From: Roseomonas sp.
GTDB lineage: Bacteria; Pseudomonadota; Alphaproteobacteria; Acetobacterales; Acetobacteraceae
DNA: 42,208 nucleotides
Assembly (NCBI GenBank): GCA_020249435.1
Contig: JADCFQ010000001.1
Coordinates: 1 to 42,208, forward strand
Direction: 5' to 3'
Shown in pieces: positions 34,839 through 42,208 of the stretch. The position numbers and the translations under genes are program-made. A model generated the notes under the pieces. That model made no database searches, was not told the DNA's origin, and saw only the letters and a list, made by a program, of their open reading frames with translations. The stretch's first letter is position 1. Each line of letters begins with the position of its first letter.

Positions 34839-35654
34839 ACGCCCCGTGAAATTCGGTTTGCGCTTTTCAAGAAACGCCGCCACGCCTTCGCGGCGATCTT
34901 CCGTGCCGCGTGTGGCGTCCTGTTCCACCTCGGCCAATTCCACCGCCTCTGACAGGTTTTGAAACGGCGCGAGGGTCATTTGCCGCTTGATCACGCGCAT
35001 GGAACGGGGCGAGCAATTATGTGCGAGATCAGCCGCGTAAGCCTGCACCGCGGCGGCAAAGCCATCTGCCGGCAGCACGCGCACCAGGCCCAGCACAGCG
35101 GCTTCTTCCGCCGTGATGCTGCGGCCAGAGAGCAAAAGATCAGCAGCATTCATGGGCCCAATCAGGCGCGGCAGCATCCAGGCGCTGCCATGTTCCGCGA
35201 CCAGGCCGCGCCGCGCGAAAGCCGTTGAAAGCTTGGTGCCCGCCGCCATGAAACGGATGTCGCAAAACAGCGTCAGGCAAAGCCCAACACCCGCCACCGC
35301 GCCATTGATGCCCGCAATCACCGGCTTGCCGATATTGAGCATATAGGAATAGCGCCGCGCGAAATCCTCGGTCGGCGGCGCCTCACCGGGCGGTGGCGTT
35401 ACACCGGCATAGGTCGGGCGTTCCGCGCCGCGTGTCGCAATGGCGGAAACATCGGCGCCCACGCAAAACCCCTTGCCGGTTGCGGTCAGCACAATGGCGC
35501 GCACGTTCTCATCCGCCACCGCCAGCGTAAAGGCAGCGCGGGTTTCCGATTCCATCACGCCAGACCACGCATTCATGCGTTCCGGCCGATTGAGCGTGAT
35601 GGTCGCGACGCGATCTGCCACGCCATAGAGAATTTCAGTGAAGGCTTCGGTCAT
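34836..35654 (-). CDS. Enoyl-CoA hydratase/isomerase family protein
   Basis: A 272-residue crotonase-fold protein. It has the N-terminal VATITLNRPERMNAW, the first oxyanion-hole segment ATGKGFCVGADVSA, and the second, INGAVAGVGLCLTLFCDIRF. In the catalytic-Glu region it reads RRGLVAEHGSAWMLPRLIG, with a Glu in the expected loop. It probably hydrates an enoyl-CoA in beta-oxidation or a related ring or branched-chain pathway. Its start overlaps the SDR gene's stop by 4 bases, and its stop codon is part of the palindromic repeat. Last gene of the ECH-SDR-ECH operon. Confidence 0.92.
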   Translation of the reverse strand: MTEAFTEILYGVADRVATITLNRPERMNAWSGVMESETRAAFTLAVADENVRAIVLTATGKGFCVGADVSAIATRGAERPTYAGVTPPPGEAPPTEDFARRYSYMLNIGKPVIAGINGAVAGVGLCLTLFCDIRFMAAGTKLSTAFARRGLVAEHGSAWMLPRLIGPMNAADLLLSGRSITAEEAAVLGLVRVLPADGFAAAVQAYAADLAHNCSPRSMRVIKRQMTLAPFQNLSEAVELAEVEQDATRGTEDRREGVAAFLEKRKPNFTGR

Positions 35655-36493
35655 TTCTTCGGTGTCTTTTCGCGCTGTCTTTCCCAGGCGGCGTCATCCC
35701 AAGCCAGCATGTCTTGCACACCAGCGCGTGCCCCGCCGAGGTAACGCCGCCCGCCATCAATCACCACGCATTCGCCCGTGATATAGCCAGCATTTTCTGA
35801 AACCAGATAGGCGGCAAGATCGGTCAATTCCTCATGCCGGCCGGCGCGGTTCAGCGGCACATCGGCGTGATCCAAACCACCGGGGCGGAGCCGCGCCACG
35901 GCTGCCTCGGTCGGGAAAGTGCCGGGCGCAATCGCCACCAGCCGAATGCCATGCCGGCCCCATTCCACCGCCAGGCTTTTTGTCATCGCCAAAACGCCAG
36001 CCTTGGCCATGGCGGATGGCACGGTGAAGGCGGCACCCTGCAAGGCAGAAAGCGTGAGAATACTCAGCACCACGCCGGGCTGCCCGGCATCAATCCAGCG
36101 CCGGCCGACACCCATGGTGCAATAGGCCGCGCCATGCAGCGTGGTGGCCAGCACTGCATCAAGCGCGCGCGCGGAAAGCCGGTGCGTCTGCGGCAGAAAA
36201 TTCGCCGCGGCATTATTCACCAGAATATCAGGCGCGCCTTCGGCAAAGACGGCATCCAGCATCGCCTCCACGGCGGCGGCATCGCGGATATCGCAGCCAT
36301 GCACAGCAATATCCGCGCCGGGAATCTCCGCGCGCAAGGCTGCGGCGGTTTCCTGCAAAACAGATAAGCGCCGTCCGCAAATCGCGATGCGCGCACCCAA
36401 TTGCAGATAGCGCCTGCCAATGGCGCGCCCCAAGCCGGTGCCGCCACCGGTGATCAGCGCGCGCGACCCCGCGAGCAACCCCGGCGCAAACAA
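35651..36493 (-). CDS. SDR-family oxidoreductase, dienoyl-/enoyl-CoA reductase-like
   Basis: A 280-residue short-chain dehydrogenase/reductase with the NADP site ITGGGTGLGRAIGRRY (residues 14-29) and the NNAA motif at 93-96. The usual catalytic Tyr of YxxxK is not there: the region reads TVPSAMAKAGVLAM, with Ser160 at the Tyr position and Lys164 kept. This is the pattern of the 2,4-dienoyl-CoA reductase/peroxisomal trans-2-enoyl-CoA reductase branch, so it fits the two flanking enoyl-CoA hydratases. Translation starts at TTG 36493, 3 bases after the upstream stop codon; no ATG is available at a sensible place. Role: reduction of unsaturated acyl-CoA, inferred. Confidence 0.9.
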   Translation of the reverse strand: MFAPGLLAGSRALITGGGTGLGRAIGRRYLQLGARIAICGRRLSVLQETAAALRAEIPGADIAVHGCDIRDAAAVEAMLDAVFAEGAPDILVNNAAANFLPQTHRLSARALDAVLATTLHGAAYCTMGVGRRWIDAGQPGVVLSILTLSALQGAAFTVPSAMAKAGVLAMTKSLAVEWGRHGIRLVAIAPGTFPTEAAVARLRPGGLDHADVPLNRAGRHEELTDLAAYLVSENAGYITGECVVIDGGRRYLGGARAGVQDMLAWDDAAWERQREKTPKK

Positions 36494-36496
36494 GGA

Positions 36497-37297
36497 TCAG
36501 GCGCCCTTGTAGCTGGGCTTGCGCTTTTCGCGCATCGCCGCCAGCGCTTCCTTATGGTCATCCGTGGTATGCGCCACGGCCTGCATCGCGGACGACATCT
36601 CAAGCACGGAATCGAGGCGGTTATTCCAGGCCTCCCGCAACAGCCGCCGCGCCATGCGCACGGCCTGCGGCGGATTGGCAGCAATGCGACGCGCCAGCGC
36701 GCGTGCTGCATCCAGCAATTCCGCATCCGGCACCACCTGAGACACCAGCCCATAAGCCAGCGCCTGATCGGCTGACAGCGCATCACCGGTCAGCGACATT
36801 TCGGCGGCCTTGGCGAAGCCCACCACGCGCGGCAGCAGCCAGGCGCCGCCATCACCGGGAATAATGCCGAGCTTCACGAAGCTTTCCGCAAAGCGCGCGG
36901 ATTGGCCGGCAATGCGCAAATCACACATGCAGGCCAAATCACACCCGGCGCCCATCGCCGGGCCATTCACTGCCGCAATCACAGGGATTTCCAATTGTTC
37001 AAACATGCGCGGCAGGCGTTGGATGCCGTGGCGATAATAGCCGCGCGCCTGGGCTGGGGTGCGTTCCGTGGAACCACTCGCGGCCTCACCCATGCGGCGC
37101 ACATTGCCGCCGGCGCAAAAGGCGCTGCCCGCACCGGTCAGAATCGCCACACGCGCCTTGGCTTCAGCATCCAGCTTCATGAAGGTGGCAATCAGCCCAT
37201 CCTGGGTTTCGGGATCAAGCGGATTGCGCGATTCGGGCCGATTCAACGTGACCAGCGCGATATCATCCACAATTTCAACAAGTACGGGCGCTTCCAT
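36497..37297 (-). CDS. Enoyl-CoA hydratase/isomerase family protein
   Basis: A 266-residue crotonase-fold protein, first gene of the ECH-SDR-ECH operon. Motifs: IALVTLNRPESRNPLD (N-terminal), TGAGSAFCAGGNVRRMGE (first oxyanion segment), AAVNGPAMGAGCDLACMCDL (second), and FVKLGIIPGDGGAWLLPRVV. The last segment has Asp-Gly where many hydratases have a Glu; this GIIPGDGGAWLLPR form is usual in a common hydratase/isomerase subgroup. The ATG at 37297 has GGAAGGAA upstream. Substrate unknown. Confidence 0.92.
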   Translation of the reverse strand: MEAPVLVEIVDDIALVTLNRPESRNPLDPETQDGLIATFMKLDAEAKARVAILTGAGSAFCAGGNVRRMGEAASGSTERTPAQARGYYRHGIQRLPRMFEQLEIPVIAAVNGPAMGAGCDLACMCDLRIAGQSARFAESFVKLGIIPGDGGAWLLPRVVGFAKAAEMSLTGDALSADQALAYGLVSQVVPDAELLDAARALARRIAANPPQAVRMARRLLREAWNNRLDSVLEMSSAMQAVAHTTDDHKEALAAMREKRKPSYKGA

Positions 37298-37354
37298 GGG
37301 TGATTCCTTCCTAGATTACGCGCAGGATGGAACGCCAGCGCCAAGGCGGCAAGA

Positions 37355-38950
37355 TCAGCCAGGCCGCTTGGCACCCCGCATCACCGCCACCACACCAAGC
37401 GCCAGCACACAAATCAGCACCAGCACGGTGAAGGTATCGCGAAAGGCGAGCATGGATGCCTGGGTCAGCACCACGCGCCCCAGATAATCCTGCGCCAAGG
37501 CCTGACGAATGCCATCGGCGAAGCCTTCCTGCGCCAGCAGCCTTTCAGCATCGCGCAGCCAATCGGCGGTATTGCCGCGCCCTTCCTGGGTTGCCGTCAG
37601 CGCCTGGGCATAAAGCTGCGTCTGGCGTTCCAGATAGATGGAAAGCAGATTGACGCCCATCGCCCCGCCAAATTGCCGCGCGAAATTGATGGCGCCCGAG
37701 CCCTGCCCGACCCAGTGCGGCGGCAGGGACCGCAAGGCGCCGGCATTCATGCTGGGCATGGCAATGCCAAAGCCAATGCGCCCAATCAGAATCCAAATCG
37801 CCAAAGTCCAAAACGGCGTATCCGTGCCAACATCCACCATCAGCCAGGTGGAATAAGCGAAAAGGATCAGGCCAATGCCAATCGGCAACCAGGGCTCGGT
37901 CTTATCCGCGATGCGTCCCGCAATCGGGAAGACCAGCAGAAGCATGAGCCCCGCCGGCATCAGCACAAGCCCCGCGCGCGTGGCGGAATAGCCCTGCACC
38001 GTCTGCACAAAAAGCGGCAGCAGATAGACCGAACCAAACAGCGTCGCGCCATAAACCAGCGCCACCAGCGATGAACAGGCAAAGCCGCGCACGGTGAAAA
38101 GCCGCGGATTGAGCATGGCATAGGGGCTCCGCCATTCCCACCACACAAAGGCAATCGCGGCAGCAGCGGCGATGGAAAGCTCGGTCACCACCGCATCGGA
38201 TTGCCAGCCCTCACGCTGGCCGCTGGAAAGCCCGGTCAGCAGCGCGAAAAGTGCGGTGATCAGCAGCAGAAACCCCGGCGCATCAAAGCGCCTTTTGGTG
38301 CCTTCCCGCGCCGGGCCTGGCATCACAATCAGGCCCAGGATCAGGCCAATCACGGCAAAGGGAATGGCGAGGAAGAACACCGATCGCCAGCCAAAACCAT
38401 CCACCATCAGCCCGCCGAATGCGGGCCCCAGCGCCGGTGCCAGTACCACGCCCACCGCGTAAAGCCCCATGGCGGAGCCGCGTTTTTCCGGCGGATAGAC
38501 CATGAAAATGATTTGCATGCCCAAGGGCTGCACCATGCCCGCTGCGGCGCCTTGCAGGACACGGCCCAGAATCAACGTGCCTTCTTCCGGCGCAAAGCCC
38601 GATAGCAGCGACCCAAAGATGAAAATCAGCATTGCCGCCGAATAGGTCAGGCGAAAGCCAAAGCGATCCACCAGCCAGCCATTCAGCAACATGGTGCCGG
38701 TGACGGAAGCAAGAAACGCCGTTGCCACAAGCTGCGCGTGATCCTGCCCCATGCCATAGGCGCCCATGATTTCGGGCAAGGCGACATTGGCAATGGTGGA
38801 AGACAGAATCGTCGCAATCGTGCCGATCATTGCCGGGATCGTCACCATCCAGCGATAGGAATCGCCAAACCGCGCTGCCAGCACTGCCATTTCCGGCCCC
38901 GCCCATGACGTGCGAGGCGGTATCGGCGCGCCGGCGGTTGCCTCACTCAC
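37355..38950 (-). CDS. emrB: DHA2-family multidrug efflux MFS transporter (EmrB-like)
   Basis: A 531-residue proton-driven drug efflux pump with about 14 membrane segments. The DHA2 motif ILSSTIANVALPEIMG lies in segment 1, WLVDRFGFRLTY marks motif A between segments 2 and 3, and LGRVLQGAAAGMVQPLG is the motif B region. GTG at 38950 is the start; the coding region overlaps the end of the emrA-like gene by 8 bases. With the HlyD-type adaptor it would form an EmrAB-type pump, using an outer-membrane channel encoded elsewhere. The drug range is unknown. Confidence 0.93.
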   Translation of the reverse strand: MSEATAGAPIPPRTSWAGPEMAVLAARFGDSYRWMVTIPAMIGTIATILSSTIANVALPEIMGAYGMGQDHAQLVATAFLASVTGTMLLNGWLVDRFGFRLTYSAAMLIFIFGSLLSGFAPEEGTLILGRVLQGAAAGMVQPLGMQIIFMVYPPEKRGSAMGLYAVGVVLAPALGPAFGGLMVDGFGWRSVFFLAIPFAVIGLILGLIVMPGPAREGTKRRFDAPGFLLLITALFALLTGLSSGQREGWQSDAVVTELSIAAAAAIAFVWWEWRSPYAMLNPRLFTVRGFACSSLVALVYGATLFGSVYLLPLFVQTVQGYSATRAGLVLMPAGLMLLLVFPIAGRIADKTEPWLPIGIGLILFAYSTWLMVDVGTDTPFWTLAIWILIGRIGFGIAMPSMNAGALRSLPPHWVGQGSGAINFARQFGGAMGVNLLSIYLERQTQLYAQALTATQEGRGNTADWLRDAERLLAQEGFADGIRQALAQDYLGRVVLTQASMLAFRDTFTVLVLICVLALGVVAVMRGAKRPG

Positions 38951-40076
38951 GGGCGGGGGTTTCCACCACCACCATCATGCCCGGACGCAGCGCGCCATTG
39001 GCCGGCGGATTTTCAAGCGCAATACGCACCGGCAGGCGCTGCGTGATTTTGGTGAAATTGCCGGAAGGATTGGGGCTTGGCAGCAGCGCGAATTCGCTGG
39101 TGGCGGCAGCGCCCACACGTTCCACGCGCCCGGTAAAAACGCGCCCTGGATAGGCATCCACCGTCACATGCACTTCGCGCCCGGGACGGAAATAGCGAAT
39201 TTCGGTTTCCTTCACATTGGCTTCCACACGCACGCGGCGCGGGTCATGCACCAACATCACGCGCTGGCCGGGTGTCACGTATTCGCCGGGGTCCACGAAA
39301 ACGCGATCCACCACGCCATCAAAAGGCATGCGGATGGTGCGGTCTTCAATGTCAATCGCGATGCGTTGGCGTTGGGCGGAGATTTCACGCTCCAGCGGTT
39401 CAAGCGCAGCGCGTTGATGGCGCAGTACACCCATTTCCTCCCGCGCGGCGCTGGCATTTGCCAATTGCGCCTCCGCAGTGCGGATATCGGCCGCCACGGC
39501 CAATACGCGTTGCGTCGCGGCTTCCAGCAAGGCGCGGGTCTGGTCATGGCGCTGGCGCGTGCCGCTGCCCGTGCCGATCAGCATATTCGCGCGTTCATAT
39601 TCGCTGGCGGCAAAAACCCGATCCGCTTCCGCCGCCGGCAGCGCAGCGCGGGCGGCTTCCAGCCTGGCGCGCGTCGCATCCTCCTGGCTGCTGGTCAGGC
39701 GATCCACCATGGTGATGCGCGCATCAAGCTCTGCCCGGCGGGTTGCGATATTGGCGAGCCGCGCTTCCAATTCCTGCAAGGTGAGTGCGGAATCGCGGCT
39801 ATCAATGCGGATCAGAAGCGCGCCCTGGCGCGGTTCATCACCGGCAATCACCGGCAATTCCATCACCCAGCCCGGCACGCGGCTGGCAAGCGCGATCATA
39901 TCCGCGGCGATGCGCGCATCATCCACAATCACATGCGTGAAATGCCGATAAATCCACTGCCCCGCACCAGCGAGCAGCGTCAAGCCGGCGGTGATAGCGG
40001 CAGCCAGGCGCAACCGCTTCAGCGCCGTATTGGGGCGGGCAGTCACCGGAGATGTCTTGGCGGGGCCGATATCCAT
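38943..40076 (-). CDS. emrA: HlyD-family membrane-fusion protein (EmrA-like)
   Basis: A 377-residue periplasmic adaptor. One N-terminal membrane anchor (about residues 20-40, AAAITAGLTLLAGAGQWIYR) is followed by a biotinyl-lipoyl half-motif (VIAGDEPRQGALLIRID), a long coiled-coil hairpin (about 90-215), the second lipoyl half (MPFDGVVDRVFVDPGEYVTP) and a beta-barrel part. Start codon ATG at 40076 overlaps the marR stop (TGATG-type), so the start is fixed by coupling; an upstream frame extension into marR is rejected. It connects the EmrB-like pump to an outer-membrane channel. Confidence 0.93.
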   Translation of the reverse strand: MDIGPAKTSPVTARPNTALKRLRLAAAITAGLTLLAGAGQWIYRHFTHVIVDDARIAADMIALASRVPGWVMELPVIAGDEPRQGALLIRIDSRDSALTLQELEARLANIATRRAELDARITMVDRLTSSQEDATRARLEAARAALPAAEADRVFAASEYERANMLIGTGSGTRQRHDQTRALLEAATQRVLAVAADIRTAEAQLANASAAREEMGVLRHQRAALEPLEREISAQRQRIAIDIEDRTIRMPFDGVVDRVFVDPGEYVTPGQRVMLVHDPRRVRVEANVKETEIRYFRPGREVHVTVDAYPGRVFTGRVERVGAAATSEFALLPSPNPSGNFTKITQRLPVRIALENPPANGALRPGMMVVVETPARE

Positions 40077-40537
40077 CACGCACCGCCTTCGGTACGCGCG
40101 AGGCCCTGCGCCACACGATCCAGCACAGAAAGGCACATGGCCAAATCTTCCTCCGGAATGCCTTCCAGGATTTCGGCGCGCACGGCAGCGGCTTCGGCTT
40201 CAATCCTTTGCAGCACGGGGCGTGCGGCTTCGGTCAAATGAATGGTCTTGGCGCGGCGATCCCCCGGCGCGGCGCGACGTTCCACAAAGCCCTGCGCTTC
40301 CAGCCAATCCAGCGTGCGCACCATGGTGGGGCCTTCCACCGCCAAGCGCCCGGCCAAATCCTTCTGCGTCACGCCATCGCCGCGCCGGGCGAGGCTGAGC
40401 AGCACCAGCCAGCGCGATTCCGTCAGGCCAAAGGGCAGGATGCGTTGATCCAACCGCACGCGCCAACGCCGCGCGATCTGGGCAATGGCCACACCAAGCC
40501 GCCAACGCGCTTGGGAAATCTCTGACCCATCAGGCAT
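40076..40537 (-). CDS. MarR-family transcriptional regulator
   Basis: A 153-residue winged-helix regulator. LTESRWLVLLSLARRGDGVTQ and DLAGRLAVEGPTMVRTLDWLEAQG form the helix-turn-helix, and FVERRAAPGDRRAKTIHLTE forms the wing with the family's DxRxK pattern. It is the first gene of the marR-emrA-emrB operon and probably represses it until a drug-like ligand binds. A perfect 14-base palindrome lies 38 bases upstream of its ATG and is the likely operator. Confidence 0.93.
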   Translation of the reverse strand: MPDGSEISQARWRLGVAIAQIARRWRVRLDQRILPFGLTESRWLVLLSLARRGDGVTQKDLAGRLAVEGPTMVRTLDWLEAQGFVERRAAPGDRRAKTIHLTEAARPVLQRIEAEAAAVRAEILEGIPEEDLAMCLSVLDRVAQGLARTEGGA

Positions 40538-40575
40538 GGGGAAAGGCTAATCCCGGAATGCCTAGGATGCAAATA

Positions 40576-40589
40576 GATAGCGCGCTATC
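40576..40589. promoter_or_regulatory. Perfect 14-base palindrome, likely MarR operator
   Basis: GATAGCGCGCTATC is a perfect palindrome in the 56-base gap between nth and marR. MarR repressors usually bind palindromes in their own promoter region. Its position upstream of marR fits autorepression of marR-emrA-emrB. No confident -35/-10 pair could be assigned around it. Confidence 0.65.
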
Positions 40590-40593
40590 GAAT

Positions 40594-41295
40594 TCATAAA
40601 GGTGGAGCCAACACCTTATCCCGGTAATTGCAGAACCCCCGCGCCGGGCAGCGCCAGCATTCCGGCGCCCGAGCCTTGCAGATGTAGCGCCCATGTAGGA
40701 TCAGCCAGTGATGCGCATCGCGCAGCAATTCGGGCGGGCAGCGCTTGACCAAGCCCTCTTCCACCGCCCTCGGGGTTTTGCCCGGCGCAAGGCCCGTACG
40801 ATTTCCGAGCCGAAAGATATGCGTATCCACCGCCATGGTATCCTGCCCAAAGGCCACATTCAGCACGACATTGGCGGTCTTCCGCCCAACGCCGGGCAGC
40901 GCTTCCAGGGCAACGCGATCCCCCGGCACCTCGCCGCCATGGCGTTCCACCAGCTGCGCCGCGAGCGCCGAGACATTGCGCGCCTTGGCCTGCCAAAGCC
41001 CGATCCGGCGGATGAAGGGGCCGATCCCCTCGGCGCCCAGCGCCGCCATGGCGGCCGGGGTGGGGGCGGCTTTGAATAGCCCCGGCGTGCATTTATTCAC
41101 CGCCGCATCGGTGGTTTGCGCCGAAAGCACCACCGCTACCAGCAGCGAGAAATGATCCTGGTAGAAAAGCTCCGTCTCCGGCGCCGGGTTGCCCTGGGCC
41201 AGGGCGCGCAGGAAGGCCTCGGCCTGATCGCGCGCCATCAGGCGGGCGCGGCGCGGCGCGCGGGCAGAACCGTGATCGGGCTTCGCTTTCGGCAT
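40594..41295 (-). CDS. nth: Endonuclease III
   Basis: DNA glycosylase/AP lyase for oxidised pyrimidines in base-excision repair. The 233-residue protein contains VVLSAQTTDAAVNK, the helix-hairpin-helix LPGVGRKTANVVLN with the catalytic Lys, VDTHIFRLGNR with the catalytic Asp, and the C-terminal [4Fe-4S] set C-X6-C-X2-C-X5-C (CKARAPECWRCPARGFC). A short basic N-terminal leader (about 18 residues) precedes the conserved part; a second Met at residue 20 is an alternative start. It lies upstream of marR on the same strand, separated by the palindrome. Confidence 0.96.
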   Translation of the reverse strand: MPKAKPDHGSARAPRRARLMARDQAEAFLRALAQGNPAPETELFYQDHFSLLVAVVLSAQTTDAAVNKCTPGLFKAAPTPAAMAALGAEGIGPFIRRIGLWQAKARNVSALAAQLVERHGGEVPGDRVALEALPGVGRKTANVVLNVAFGQDTMAVDTHIFRLGNRTGLAPGKTPRAVEEGLVKRCPPELLRDAHHWLILHGRYICKARAPECWRCPARGFCNYRDKVLAPPL

Positions 41296-41332
41296 GGTGT
41301 TTCGACGGCATTTTGACCTAAGTTAAGCCCCG

Positions 41333-41842
41333 ATGACACCCCCCAGAGAAACCGTTCTGTTCGAAGCGATCTCCACCCCGCCGCAAAGCTTCACGCTACG
41401 GGGCTTTCGCGTGCTGGCGGGGTTGTTGATTCTGGCGGCGGCGATTCCAGCGGCGGTGTTTTTCGCGCTTGGCGCCTGGCCGGTGCTGCCCTTTATCGGG
41501 TTGGAAGTCGGCGCGGTTTTGGTGCTACTGCTGTGGCATGCCCGGGCCTCTCGCCGTATCAGTGAAATGGTGCTGCTGACCGATGCCGGGCTTTCCATCC
41601 GCCATGTGGATCATCGCGGGCGCGTGGTGCGTTCCGTGTTGGATGCCTATTGGGCCAAGGTGGAATGGGATGAGGCCGCGCCGCGCGGCGGGCGCCTTTG
41701 GATCAAAAGCAGGGGTCGCACCCTGGAAATCGGCCGGCATCTCTCCGCGCCGGAAAAGGCCGAATTGGCCGAGGCGCTACGCGGTGCCCTCGCCCGCGCC
41801 AGACGGCCCGATTTCGATAATCCGCAATTGCGGGACATGTAG
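41333..41842 (+). CDS. DUF2244 integral membrane protein
   Basis: A 169-residue protein of the DUF2244 family, common in alphaproteobacteria. Two membrane segments (about residues 26-70) are followed by a soluble part with the motif SEMVLLTDAGLSIRHVDHRGR, WAKVEWDEAAPRGGRLWIKS and LEIGRHLSAPEKAELAEAL, which is family-typical. Function unknown. It diverges from nth, with 37 bases between the starts. Confidence 0.88.
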   Translation: MTPPRETVLFEAISTPPQSFTLRGFRVLAGLLILAAAIPAAVFFALGAWPVLPFIGLEVGAVLVLLLWHARASRRISEMVLLTDAGLSIRHVDHRGRVVRSVLDAYWAKVEWDEAAPRGGRLWIKSRGRTLEIGRHLSAPEKAELAEALRGALARARRPDFDNPQLRDM

Positions 41843-41974
41843 CGTGCATTGCGGAGAAGTGCTTCGCCCTTTTGAAAACTATCTCAGAATTTGGTCGCTT
41901 ACCTCCTTCAGAAAATCTGCAAGGCGGTGATACCCACGTGAACTTGTTGGCCCTCCAACCTGTGCGCTTGAAGT

Positions 41975-41990
41975 ATTTTCAAGCCAAGTG
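41975..41990 (+). repeat. Degenerate remnant of the palindromic repeat
   Basis: ATTTTCAAGCCAAGTG matches 16 consecutive bases of one arm of copy A of the element at 30177-30229 (read on its minus strand). The matching right arm is not preserved beyond a CTTGG at 42005-42009. It is probably a decayed third copy. A chance match of this length is unlikely but cannot be excluded. Confidence 0.5.
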
Positions 41991-42019
41991 AGATTACTGG
42001 GCGGCTTGGACAACACGAC

Positions 42020-42055
42020 CAAAAAAAGTGAAGGGCGTTGGCCATGAGCCAACGC
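42020..42055 (-). terminator. Possible intrinsic terminator, minus strand
   Basis: GCGTTGGC (42035-42042) and GCCAACGC (42048-42055) form a perfect 8-base stem with a 5-base loop. On the minus strand the stem is followed by CCTTCACTTTTTTT. It would stop transcription leaving the insertion-sequence-like end at the right edge. The T-run begins several bases after the stem, so efficiency is uncertain. Confidence 0.4.
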
Positions 42056-42071
42056 GAACGGACAGTGATCT

Positions 42072-42208
42072 AGCAGGCTGCTGAAAAGCCGTCATTGAGC
42101 ATCGTCGTTTTGTCTCGCGCGGATGTTTTCAACGCTGCGCGTGCCTGCGCACAGCCATTTTCAGTGATTCTTTGGCCCAGTCGGCACACTCTGGACAGAC
42201 TCCCGGCA
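42072..42208 (-). mobile_element. Probable end of an insertion sequence (cut by window edge)
   Basis: The sequence CAGGCTGCTGAAAAGCCGTC begins at about 42072, directly after a CTAG. Ends of the GGCTGCTGAAAA type are common termini of DDE insertion sequences (IS5/IS1182-like, recalled from memory). On the minus strand an open frame from the right edge stops at 42129, as expected for a transposase tail before the terminal repeat. The other end is outside the window, so this is a suggestion only. Confidence 0.4.
42129..42206 (-). CDS. Possible C-terminal fragment of a transposase
   Basis: A 25-residue frame enters from the right edge and stops at 42129 (TGA). It reads CPECADWAKESLKMAVRRHA followed by QR, a Cys-pair and basic-tail composition seen at the ends of some transposases. 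It ends about 57 bases inside the putative terminal repeat. Too short to assign a family; other frames in this stretch are also open for short distances. Confidence 0.25.
   Translation of the reverse strand, partial: PGVCPECADWAKESLKMAVRRHAQR

Larger units (their letters stand above)
41843..42071. other. Non-coding, less GC-rich tail region with a repeat remnant
   Basis: No convincing gene lies between the DUF2244 stop codon and the insertion-sequence-like end. The stretch is visibly less GC-rich than the coding regions. It contains a 16-base match to the palindromic repeat (41975-41990) and a small hairpin with a T-run on the minus strand (42035-42055). It looks like decayed intergenic or formerly mobile DNA. 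Confidence 0.5.

Noticed and set aside
38910-40241. A 443-codon open frame on the plus strand across emrA and emrB
   Set aside because: Antisense shadow; the minus-strand emrA, emrB and marR genes have clear families and coupled starts.

Overview
The window is GC-rich, densely coded chromosomal DNA from an alphaproteobacterium. The purL-bolA-grxD run, the hemJ-rho neighbourhood, an ELM1-like protein beside pyrE, a Bug-type solute-binding protein, a CaiB/BaiF CoA transferase and repeated amidases fit Rhodospirillales, most likely Acetobacteraceae close to Roseomonas. That placement is an inference from gene content and codon use; there is no rRNA to test it. No rRNA, tRNA, CRISPR array or prophage was seen.

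Layout. 1-138: tail and right end of an apparent ISAs1-family insertion sequence. 234-3374 (minus): a gamma-glutamyltransferase homologue followed by an amidase-signature hydrolase. 3486-4650 (plus): csaA, gpt and a small cupin. 4674-5479 (minus): a TacA/TacT-like (DUF1778/GNAT) toxin-antitoxin pair with a clear promoter and operator candidate. 5539-6849 (minus): a CNNM/CBS membrane protein. 6959-8438 (plus): a tyrosine phosphatase, then a Phd/VapB-VapC pair behind a 20-base palindrome. 8435-11755 (minus): a TPR-glycosyltransferase fusion and a second amidase. 11970-14876 (plus): an MBL hydrolase, an M20 peptidase and a DUF4337 membrane protein. 14929-17731 (plus): purL, bolA-like and grxD, closed by a textbook bidirectional terminator shared with a small secreted basic protein. 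18176-19897: pyrE diverging from an ELM1-like gene. 19997-21996 (plus): a membrane-anchored glutamate-synthase-like FMN protein and a DUF1232 protein. 22006-24211: DUF952, a CoA transferase and a gamma-carbonic anhydrase.

24217-32227 (minus) is one long co-directional block: acyl-CoA synthetase, hemJ, rho, the complete dTDP-L-rhamnose set rfbB-A-C-D, and a Bug-type periplasmic binding protein. rho has its own sigma70-like promoter. 32323-34747 (plus) carries an epoxide-hydrolase-like alpha/beta hydrolase and a methyltransferase. 34836-37297 (minus) is an enoyl-CoA hydratase/SDR/enoyl-CoA hydratase operon. 37355-40537 (minus) is marR-emrA-emrB, with a perfect palindrome in front of marR. nth and a DUF2244 gene follow. 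The last ~370 bases hold no host gene and appear to end in a second insertion-sequence terminus.

The most interesting non-coding signal is a 53-54 base palindromic element present twice, at 30177-30229 and 34785-34838. Each copy begins exactly at, and supplies, the TGA stop codon of the upstream gene (hemJ and an enoyl-CoA hydratase). The two copies differ by a compensatory base-pair change in the inner stem. A 16-base remnant lies at 41975-41990. No wholly new multi-gene system was found; the coding content is recognisable family by family.
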